Source: Solanum dulcamara (Eukaryota > Streptophyta > Magnoliopsida > Solanales > Solanaceae). Taken from it: a DNA stretch of 64,000 nucleotides. Under the pieces are notes generated by a model. It worked only from the letters and a program-made list of their open reading frames with translations, had not been told where the DNA came from and made no database searches. The position numbers were made by a program, and so were the translations under genes. Positions 22,823 through 33,100 of the stretch are shown piece after piece; the stretch's first letter is position 1, and every line of letters starts with the position of its first letter. The stretch spans positions 35,949,793-36,013,792 of the forward strand of contig NC_077238.1 in NCBI RefSeq assembly GCF_947179165.1, given 5' to 3'.

Positions 22823-25240
22823 TGTTATACCCCGTACTTTTGTATCTTGGAAGGTTCTCAAGCTTCTTAAGTTTCTTGAACCTCTTAAGCTTCTTAAGTT
22901 TTATTTAAGCTTCTTAAGTTTCTTGAAAGGATCGTAAGCTTCTTAGAAGTTGTCATGTGAGCTGGATAATCTATGATGCTATCAAACAACTCTAAGGAAG
23001 GGAGAATGTGACACCTCATAAAGGGAAGATTGGAAATATGGTTATGAGAATTCGGAAGGAATTGGAGGCCAAATAATGAGTCGTAGGACTCAACTTACTT
23101 ACGTAAGCTACCAATTTAGAAATCTTACATATTTAAACTACTTGAGTACATACCAAGCTTATGTGGCAAGGATTACATAGGTTCGTAAAGTAAGATGGGA
23201 TTACAAGCCTATGAGAAGGAAAAGAAAGCGATATGTGGATGCCCATGAGAGAGTGCCACGTGGAAACATGAAGGAGTGCCATGTGGAAGCAGCTACAGCA
23301 AGGGCGGTGGACCTCACATGCCATGTGGCAGCCTGTGATAGGAGGAAAGGGGTGTGTTGGCCCAATAAGGGCTTGACACGTGTCACCACTTAGGGCTTGA
23401 CATGTGTCACCACTTAGGGGACAAGGTAAGAGTTTCTCTTTCGAATTGGAGTTTATGATGATGTTATGAGGTATATTAAATGTATTAAATGATGCTGGAA
23501 GTAGAAAAATTTCACAAGGATGTTTGACGTTAAAAATAAGCTAAATTAAAGTTGTAGTAGCTAAATTAAAGTCGCGTAGTGTGTTGTTGTTGTGGTGTTG
23601 TGGGTGCAGCTGGTGGGGTTGCGTATTGCAGGGCTTTAAAGTATTTTAAAAAGGGTGTAGGTGCTTCTATTTGCAGCCACACGACCCTCTATTTGCAGGG
23701 GAAATGCTGCCCAATTTTTGGTAGCTTCAAACCTAATAACAAACTAGTCGAAGGTAATGGATAGGAAATGACTCCTATTAGTACTTGGTTGTAGAGTGGG
23801 CTATTCAAAAGTGAAAGTCTATTAACCTTAGTATTACTTTCATGTCAAATAGGTTAAGGAGGTATCAAGACAAGACGGATTTCAATTAATCCCTAAACAG
23901 GTATGTGAAGCCCTTCTTTCTCTTGGCATGTTTTTGGTACAGGTTGGTAAATCTACCCTTCTTCTCTCTTGACATGTCTTTGACATAAGTACGATGTTAT
24001 AATGCTATGATTACTCACCGAGTCCCATCATATATCGGGTACATTATGTGATGGTATGGTAAAGAAATGAGAAGGTTATGATACCAAGATCATGACGGGC
24101 CGAGTACGATATATGTATATAATGACTCTATGAGGGAAAGTAGAGAGTATGTAAAGATTATTCTATTCCTTCTTTTGGAATGAACCATAAAAAGCCAACG
24201 GACGAAGAATGTGCAAAGTCTATAAGAAGCTCCTATTCTTAAGTACACTAGGATGACCAATATTTTTAATTTCCTAGAGCATATGTCCTTTTGCCTCGAT
24301 TCATGTGAAAGTGTCCGACCATCCTAAGTTGGTATAATTTATGTTGTGGTATAAGGCATGACTCTCATTCACTCCTTTAAGCTAGAACTTTTCCAATAAT
24401 TGAACTATGGCTTCTCAAGTTTTTCTATACCTTGGGAAAAAGTAAGTAGGTAAAGTAAATCTTCTTTTTTTTGGCATGAACTTTATGAAATGAATAGACG
24501 AAGTATATGTGACCCCAAGGAGGTCCCCATTCTCAAAGCCACTAAGATGGCCATTTTCTTGACTTCCAAAATATATTTTATTACGCCTTGATACGAGTAG
24601 ATGATTTCAAAAGTGCTACCTTGATACAAATCGTAATGACACTCCAAAGGTACTTGTTATGGCTATTGTCCTAATTTTCGAATGATAGTTCATTTTGATT
24701 ATTTCAACAAGTCTCCAATGATGGTTTAAATTTCATATGGTTACTCACTACTCTACTCGTGTATACTGTAACCCTTCTTTCATCGAGTCCCAGATCAAGA
24801 ACACAATTGTGCACAGTTCACTGCATTATCCATCGAGTCCCTCACTAAAGGTCCGAGTACGCTATATAAGGAAATGATAATGCAATAACATGAACAACTC
24901 ATCGAGTCCCTCACTAGAGGGTCGGGAACGTATGTATATATATGATGATGTAATGTGATGTGATAAGGTGATGATGGCGCGGGGCCCTATGATGGTCCTA
25001 CAGATATATATTTCACCGAGTCCCTGAAGGGGCCGGCTATATTGTATAATGTGAGCATGCATGTTTTATGATTCACAAGGTACAGTTATAGTGTTTTCTT
25101 AAGTAACGAATTTATCCCCCTAGCTCTTTTTATTTCAGATATGTTTCCAGTTATACTTTACATACACAGTACATATGTCGTGCTGACCCCTCTTTGTTCG
25201 GAGGGCTACGTTCATGCCCGCAGGTACAGAAGCACATTTT
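22823..25240 (+). mobile_element. LTR family B copy 2, truncated at its 3' end
   Basis: Starts TGTTATACCCC at 22823 immediately after gag sequence of element N. The block near 25165-25225 (CAGTACATATGTCG, CTGACCCC) corresponds to 4229-4290 of copy 1. After it the two copies part, and the last roughly 430 bp of the LTR are missing. A degenerate repeat with the core CATCGAGTCCCTCAC occurs at about 24780, 24830, 24900 and 25015, in the place where copy 1 has its 40-bp repeats. The + frame 22722-22937 and those near 23200-23400 are not genes. Confidence 0.65.
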
Positions 25241-25244
25241 GAAT

Positions 25245-25969
25245 TCTAGCATTTTCTTCTCACCGGAGTGTTTTGTGTACTACCCAGAGTATATGAATCA
25301 CCGGAATAGTATTTCTGCACTACTAAGAACTAAGACTATATTTTGAGAATGAGTAAAGAAGTGTATAGAGAGAAGAGTTGCTTGAGAAAGCTTGTTGAAT
25401 AAAATGATGAAATAATGTGGGTATTTATAGGTGTGAAGGAGAGACCTAACAATACTTAAAATAATTATAAAGAAAAATCTGAAAATTTAATAGAGGATTG
25501 TGATGTCATGGGTGATATCAAATGGATGATTATTGATGTCATAGGTGATGTCAAATGGATCTAGATATTCCATGGTTGGTGAGATGAATCTTTTTATGGA
25601 ATACCTTTTTTCGGAGCTACATTTGAATAAGATAACTCATATGAATTGTAGCTCTAGAAGTCTCGGTTCATTTCGTTCAAGAATAAACTGAATGGAATCA
25701 TCCTACAATGAGATATGATTTTTCTACTACAAACACTCCATTTCGTCACAGCACTAGATTTTGCAAAGATTAATTTATTTGACCTACTTAGCCTCCGATT
25801 CTTAAGCTTTGGTCTCACAAAAGTTGTAGGTAATGATGTTGGGGTTATTCAAAAATTTGAATCACCTAATTTGGACCATATTATGAAAAGTTATGTCCAA
25901 AATACAGAAATAATATCATTTTCATCGAGAATTGGAACACCATATACAATGCTTTTAAGGGGTATTACA
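25245..25969 (-). mobile_element. Partial 5' LTR of element N
   Basis: On the minus strand it starts TGTAATACCCC at 25969. Bases 25497-25969 match the left LTR. Bases 25245-25496 have no match in the left copy but hold a TATA-like word, CCTATAAATACCC on the minus strand at about 25415-25427, in the position expected for an LTR promoter. The U5 end and primer binding site are missing. A short duplication (TGATGTCATGGGTGAT, twice within 60 bp at about 25500-25550) is specific to this copy. Confidence 0.65.
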
Positions 25970-26129
25970 AGAACCTTGAGAGAATTTGTGTTCTTGCCTT
26001 AAGAGAATTTAGATGAATGATTTTGAATTGAGGGAATTTTGAAGGGATGGGTAGTTATAGGCTTGAATTTGGCCATATAATGTCTAGATACATTGAACTG
26101 AACTTTGGAAAAAGACAAGATTATCCTTC

Positions 26130-26625
26130 ATTAAAACTTGAATTTGACCTACGAATCCAAATCTATGACTCGTCCTCAAGTCTACAACTCGTCGACTTGA
26201 GTCGTAGTGCAGGGCCTGAGAAAAACCCTGAAAAACAAGCCTTAGGAGTTTTCTTACGAGTCAAGTTTACGACTCGTCATCATGTCTTGAGTTGTCAAAC
26301 TGACTCGTCATGCAAGTCTGAGAAGAACCCTGATTTTTGGGTCTTTGAAGTTTGGTTACGAGTTGTTCTTACGACTCGTAATCTTTTCTACGAATCGTCA
26401 ATATCAGTTGTCCGGCAGGTCTGAGAACCTGTAGGTTTTCTAAGTTCTGAACCTCCCTTATGAGTCAAATCTACGAATTGTAGACCCTCCTATGACTCGT
26501 CCTATTGAGTCGTAGGGTGTAAATCTGAAGTTTTCCCTATACCAAATCAACGACCTACTCTACGATTCATTCCTATGAGTTGTTGAAATCACTACGATCT
26601 GTAACAAGAGTCGTAGAATCTGAAA
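26130..26625. repeat. Cluster of ACGACTCGT/ACGAGTCGT words in U3 of LTR A1
   Basis: At least a dozen variants of TACGACTCGT and its inverse lie within 500 bp, often in facing pairs. A matching cluster is found in LTR A2 at 61045-61405. Confidence 0.75.
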
Positions 26626-26690
26626 TTTGTTCCTTTTCTTGAGATTTATCCTTCGTTCTAACTTTTTGACTTTTGAGGTCTTATAGTTTT

Positions 26691-26925
26691 GTATAATTCG
26701 CGCGATTATACACTTGAATTTGTATAATTCGCGTGATTTATACAAACGCTCTGCGCGAATCGAATTGTATAGTAAAATATACAAATATTACAAATTTGTA
26801 TAGCGAATTATACAAATGTTGTGCATGAATTGTATAGTGAAATATACAAACGTTATACAAAAACTGCAAATTATACAAACATATACAAATAATGTGCGAA
26901 TTATACAAACGCTGCTATAACTATA
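26691..26925. repeat. Array of scattered GCGAATTATACAAA-like words upstream of the gene
   Basis: Variants of GCGAATTATACAAA and its inverse TTTGTATAATTCGC occur about a dozen times within 235 bp. The spacing is irregular and both orientations are present. The block lies 265 to 500 bp before the hydrolase start codon and is probably the inner part of a MITE (see 16329-16615). Confidence 0.7.
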
Positions 26926-27189
26926 TCTATAAATTATAATTAGCAAATTATAATTATAAATGATAATTAAGGTATTTTTAATTGACTATATGTGAAAATT
27001 CTCCTAATTTTATACCAATTTAAATAGTGGGGGCATTTTAGGCCCCAGAGAACAAATACTACTGCACTTTGTTTTCGAGCAATAATCAAGAAAAAAGAGA
27101 AGTTTTCGAGGAATTACGGTGAAAAGCTAGCGGGTTAAAATAAAAGCATCATTGAAGGAATCATTTCTTGGGATTTAGGCACTCAAAGG
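26926..27189 (+). promoter_or_regulatory. Presumed core promoter and 5' untranslated region of the hydrolase gene
   Basis: Between the repeat array and the ATG there are about 260 bp. A weak TATA-like word, TTTAAATA, lies at 27019-27026, about 165 bp before the ATG. It is followed by sequence that could be leader. The start codon context is favourable, with A at -3 and G at +4. No transcript data are available, so the start site is a guess; the inverted-repeat end near 27045 suggests that part of this promoter is transposon-derived. Confidence 0.3.
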
Positions 27190-30100
27190 ATGGCAAGTCT
27201 TTCCGATGCTTTAAAAATAGGTCGATCCGCCGGTCTTCTCTCTGCTGCTCTCCGCTTCTCTCACTCCATATTACCTAACTACTCTAAACCGACGACATTT
27301 CTTCCTCTTCGAAATTTCGCGATCATGGCCTCCGGCGCCGATGTGTTCGTCAAGGGACATGTCCACCCGAATGGTGTCGCCGTTATCACTCTCGATCGTC
27401 CTAAAGCTCTCAATGCAATGAACTTAGGTGAATTTTCAACTCTTATACGTAATGTGGATCCTGGCCGGATAATTGTTGTTCATTTGTTCTTTACTGTCAC
27501 TTCATTTTTGCAGATTGTTTGTTTAGTTTTCTCGTTTAGAAGTTATTAACACACATCTTTATTAGAATAATATTTTTTCGAGAATTAGAAAGAAAAAAAT
27601 GAATCAAAGAAATATAATAATTTGTAGTTCTTTGAGGCACGATTAATCTGCTATCTTTAGAGAACGATTTGCCCCTACACATAGACTGCTACCGGGTTAA
27701 CGGACCAGGATACCACAATGTAATCATTATTCTCATCATATCATCATCATTGTTATTCCCTCCGTTTCAATTTGTTTGTCCGGTTTGAGTTGACATGAAA
27801 GTAAATAAGACTTTTGAATTTTGTAATCTTAAACTTAAGATATGTACCAAAATGTCCTTTAATATTGAGACCACGTGAAAGATTAAAGAGTTACTAAAAA
27901 GGGAAAGAGTCATTTTTTTAAGCTGACTAAAAAAGGGAAGTAATACGACCACACGGTGTGGGACTCCACTGGGTTGTTGTTGTTGGTAAAAGGGAAGTAA
28001 TACAAATGAATTGAAGTTAACATTATCAGCATCATTTGCATGGTTTGGTCTGTTGCACTCATGTTCCATTGAAATATGATGCAGATATGGATATCAAATA
28101 CAAGAGTTTCCTGGATGAATGGGAAACAGACCCAAGGGTGAAATGTGTTTTGGCTGCCAGTAGCTCCCCGCGTGCCTTTTCAGCAGGTGACATGCTTTTC
28201 CTTATTTACAGGAAAGATGCTTGCTGGACCTCTAGTTGGTAGTTTTGCACCATCTAGTTCTTAAAGTAGTTGTTATATTATCTCATTATTCATTTTGTTA
28301 GTGACCAACTATTAGATATGTTACATAGCATCATCCCCTGTGCTACTAAGAGTTGAGGGTGACCATTCATTGCCAATGCAGGGTTGAATACTATGGGATA
28401 GTCACCGAATTTTGGGACAAAAGAGCAACTTCGTGCAAAAGTTTTTTTTTCTTCTTTTTTCTCCACATCATGAGATTTGGCTTACCGTTAAAAGTGTCTG
28501 TTCACGTTCCATGTTGTCTTGTACTTTTGGTGGTGTGTCAAAGCTCGTGTCATCCACAGTATATTTTGGAGTTTGCTATCTGTAGCGTCATTTTCTGACA
28601 CTGTCTTGATTAGTTGATGCTAATATGATGATGGATAACGGAAGTCCTAGTGATTTTATCTGCAGGTGGTGATATCAAGCAGATTGCAACCAAAAAACAG
28701 CAGTCAGATATGATAGAGGTTTTGTATACTGTCCTTTAAACATGAATAACTGATCATGATTGTGTCTACTCAGTTAAGCAAGTCCTGTACTCACAACAAA
28801 CTGCACTAGCTGTAGAACACATACTATGATTGTGGCAAAAGGATTACCTACACCTTTTGCTAGTTTGGGTCCTAATAACTATCCAAAGAACCATTGTCTT
28901 AGTTGCATGTAAAGATAGATCTTTGGCCTAACTCAACTCCAAAAGCTACTTCATGAGGGGAGGATTATCCAAGTCCATATAAGGAGACCAATTTCCCATT
29001 CTTTTTCTGATGTGGAACTTCTTAGCACTCCCCCGCGTGCCCATACCTCGTTAACTGGACCGTGGACACTATAATATTGGGGCCCAACATCGGTGGACGA
29101 AAAATTGGGATGGGCTCGACTCTGATACCATTCAAAGATGGATTTTGGGCCTAACTCAACTCCAAAAGCTAGCTCATTAAGGGAGGATTGTCCAAGTCCA
29201 TATAAGGAGACCAATTTCCCATCCCTTTTCTGATGTGGACTTTTTAACAACAATTATTAGTTCTCTATAGAAAAATACAGGCGCAGCCTTTTTATCTGTG
29301 GTGAAAGAAGTAGTTGACTAATAATATGGGGCCTAAGTCTTTTATATTTTGATATTTCCTAATTTAAAAAATTGGAAAATTTAGATTTAGATAATTTCGA
29401 AGAAAGACTGTTGGTAGCAGGTCAAGAGGTTATTTTTCCTCTTCAAAAAACGAGAAAATATGGGTAAGGTAGAGCTCGGTAGAGTGTTCGAGAATAGGGT
29501 AGGGTCCTGTCCTTAAGATTCAGATAAGAAAAGAGTTCCAAACCTTTATGCTGCATACAAGTTCCAGCTAGGATGATTGAGAAAGATGATTCAACCAATT
29601 TGAACCGCTCACATGACAATAGTAGTAGCGTAAGAGACATGAAATTGGATCACATATAAAATTAGTCATGGAAGTTCTGAAGCATCACAGGCTCTGAAAT
29701 AACAAATAATGTTTCCTCTATATTACCATAGAGAAAGTATTATGTGCAATCATAAGTTGCTTTGTGATACTAAAATAACAATGGGCTTGACAAATGATAC
29801 GTTCAAATTACACCTCTCAATGAAGTATAAAGCGATCGTTGTTCAAATATAGAACCTAACAAGGTGGGATCGAATTCCACAGATAATATGACGAGAATAT
29901 TACTCGTAGGTGTAACCAAAATAAGTGGTCTTTATTTCTAAAATCAATTGAGGAAAGTAAAATCAAAGACTTTGTTTACTTATGCTTAGTAGCTAAATAT
30001 TGCAGTTGATTACTTATAAGAATGTGAATTTAAGGTTGTAGGCTCCTATTCTAGGTCGTAACGCCGATGTAGTTGCTTTTATGAAACTCTAGTTAAGTAA

Positions 30101-33100
30101 TCTTAGGTGTAAAATTGTTAACTTCTAAAGTACATCTAGAGTCCTTTCGGTTCATCTAGAAGATATCTCCCTAAGTCCTTGGGATACTTGGGTGTTGCTT
30201 TAACAATTATTAACCTAAGTCTCAAGTAGATTGTCACCTTCAGGCATCAAATATTTAGATGGAACATAGGTCCCGAATCTCTGTGCTTAGTTCTTTTTAC
30301 TAATCTTAACTTCTTTTCCAAGCAAGTATAGAATACGGGCAAGTTCTAATGCAGACCTTCATTAGAATCCATACAATACGAAATAACTAATCATATACCA
30401 AGAATTACCGTCTAGAATTTTTATCTATGCAACTATATCATTATTACCCCCTTTTAAGGCTGCAAACCCTAGCTATGGGGTTAGTTATTCATCGAGAATC
30501 TAAATTACAAGTGTAAGAAGACATGCTTATAATGATCAAGAAGAGGAATCAAGAACCAAAAGATTGACTTCAATAAAACCAACAAGATTGCAATGCGAAA
30601 GTATGTCTCTATTGCAATAGCGCTCAAGAACAAAAGAAAAACTAGAAAACTAAATTTCGAAACGTCCCTAATAGAATCCTAAAAATAGGTATTTATAGTT
30701 CCTTATAATACATAACAAAATTTGGAATAAATTAGGTCTCTCGCACATGCTGCAATGCCGCATTGTCTGTTGCGGTTGCAATTGCTTTGCTGTATTGGGT
30801 AGCACGGTGATTTGTCGTGTCAACTTCATTGAACAATAGGTGAGATGCATCCTCGCGTAGGAGTTGCGGTCACATCAATGCATTGCATAACGATCTTTTA
30901 CAGCACCCATTCTACCTTGAGTTGTGGTCTGTGAACTGGTGATGCGGCGCCGTATGTGGGCATGCAGCCGCATCACTTCCTCTGCATCAGCATCAATTTC
31001 TAGCAATGATCTGCTTGCTACTTCCAGCACCTTTTTGCACCTTTTTACTTTGTTTCAGCCCGAACACCTGTAAACCATGAAAACTTGTCTTTCGAGGATT
31101 AACCTCCGTAAACATCTCCTTTTTCTCTCTGAAAACGCACAATAGGGTAAGCATAAGGACCAAATAAGTTGGTAAATGTATAATAGAAAGTTCAATGTTA
31201 ATAGGTTTTATCAATTGTTAGTGACCATTCCCATAAATACCAATTGTCCTCTTAGAAGTAAGAAATCATTTTAACATGTAGTTTAAATAAACCCTGAAAT
31301 GACTTGAATTTAACCGACAATAATGTATGATAATATGCTGCCATGAGAAGAATAACTAGACCTATAACTGAAACACAACATTGAGGCACATGTTACCTAT
31401 TCCATCCTGAAGATAGACTAGTTTTTGCTAAGAAGTTATAGTGCCACACTTCTAATATAAACAAAATTTGTTCTCATAAGTCAATATTTTATCACTGTCA
31501 CAATGGTTTTGCTCCCCACTTTCCTTTACTACTATCTAAGATCATCATAGGTTGTGCAGGATTAAGTGCATTGTCAAACTCAACAATAAGCATGCTAGAT
31601 ATTTATGAGCTTTTCTTTTAGCATGTTTAGTTTTAAGTTTGACACTGCATGTGAAAGAAATGAACAATCTAATTAATTTTGATTAGTCCTAACTGATACA
31701 CTATATTAATTACAATATTCTTGATACTTCTCCTCAAGCTGGTGCATACAAGTTGTATGTACCAAGCTTGTTACAAATGTAACTGATACAAGAATCCTTG
31801 GGGAACTTGGTAAAAATATCTGCAGGCTCATCATTGACTTCACGAATTTCATAGCAATGTCTCTTGAAATTATCTTTTCTCTAATTAAGTGATAACCAAT
31901 CTCCGAGCTCTTTCATGAAATTCTGAACAATTAGTTATCACACACAAGTTCCTTCTCCTTCTGACTGATTTCTCCATACTTCCATTCTTTAAAAAACTGT
32001 TTGATTCAAACTGGCAACCATATTGTTTCTTGTTCTTGCAAGGCAACAATTTAACTCCTACCAGGACACAATGTCTAGATGTAGAACTGCCTATCAGACG
32101 ATGGTACTTCTCCATCAACGTCTAAGTGTACAACACTCTATTCATGACATTGATCCTCAAAAAGCAATCTTTTACTTACGGTTAATGTTATATATCGAAG
32201 AATTTGAACAATAGCACCCCATTGACTATTACAAAAATAGTTCATAATCTGACTTACAACATTTACACAAAATGCAATGTATGGTGGATTCATTATGAGG
32301 TAGTTCAACATACAAGTGTCACGACCCAAGCTAGACCCTAAACGTGACAACGACATTTAGAATTCCGAGGGACCTTAATCAAGCCTCTTAGCATAACATA
32401 ACATGGCATAAGGTAACATGAAATCAGGAGAAATCTTAAATGCGGAAGATAAGTCTCAAAACATAGAAATCTCGACAAAGAGAATTCAAAACATGACATA
32501 TGAACATAAGCATACTAGTCTAGTTCGACAATGTCTCTACTAACATAGACGGGGGCGTAGGACAAGGCCTAGCTCACCCAGAACATATGAAATAACATGA
32601 GTTCAAAATGGAAGACGACATAAGGGGTTGCACCCTCGAAAGATGAGGATTCACCAAAATAAGTAACTCTAAATGAAATCTGTGCTAGCCACGAGAATGG
32701 AGTATCGTGACCTATATTATGAAACAATACAGGCAAAAGTATGCATTATTACATGGAATGCACTAAGTATGTGAGAAATATGCATAATGTAAAACATGAT
32801 ATCATAGTAGGCATAAACGTGAAATGCATAACCAATAATCCTTGAAAAGCTTGAAAGTACATCATTAATCATGAGATAAGGTCAATGCATTATTAAGAAG
32901 GCATAGTGAAAAGCTTTGAGGAAAATCATAGTCATTTTGTGTCCAACAATAAGACTATGTGAGCAATAACATGGAATCCGGTGTAAATCATACACCGAAA
33001 AAGGAGAGGCTACTTGCCAAGGTTGATTGTTCCTCCATAATGTCGCTGGTGATTGCACAATGAGAATTTTAACACTAGGATTTATTAGCATGTGAAAGAA

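Larger units (their letters stand above)
18150..25969 (-). mobile_element. Ty3/gypsy chromovirus-type element N (decayed), TSD AGAAC
   Basis: The element lies between two AGAAC copies at 18145-18149 and 25970-25974. On the minus strand the order is partial 5' LTR (right), gag, protease, reverse transcriptase, RNase H, integrase, chromodomain-like tail, 3' LTR (left). That order with a chromodomain is typical of the chromovirus lineage, and the integrase C-terminus resembles the Tekay/Del clade. All frames are interrupted, so the copy is inactive. A family B LTR at 22823-25240 has replaced the N-terminal gag, the primer binding site and part of the 5' LTR. Confidence 0.85.
16621..26685 (-). 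mobile_element. Solo LTR family A copy 1 (minus), split by gypsy element N; TSD GTTTT
   Basis: The LTR consists of 26685 down to 25970 and then 18149 down to 16621, about 2.24 kb once joined. The target duplication GTTTT is found at 16616-16620 and 26686-26690. The joined sequence is collinear with the intact family A LTR at 60975-63108. The join falls within CTCTCAAGGTTTCTTCTTC-like sequence, as expected if the 18150-25969 block was inserted later. The left part (16621-18149) corresponds to the LTR's 3' half, and the right part (25970-26685) to its U3 start, which here reads TATAAGACC rather than TGTAAGACC. The frames at 16975-17211, 17865-18056 and 26047-26424 are chance frames in non-coding LTR. 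Confidence 0.85.

Noticed and set aside
18150..25969. Integrated plant pararetrovirus
   Set aside because: The integrase, chromodomain and domain order are those of a Ty3/gypsy chromovirus, and no movement protein or coat signature was seen.
28036..28242. 68-codon frame as a separate gene
   Set aside because: Its middle is exon 2 of the hydrolase gene; the ends are intron sequence.
28911..29249. Cassandra TRIM with embedded 5S rRNA
   Set aside because: Size and primer binding site fit a TRIM but no 5S promoter box was found in the repeats.
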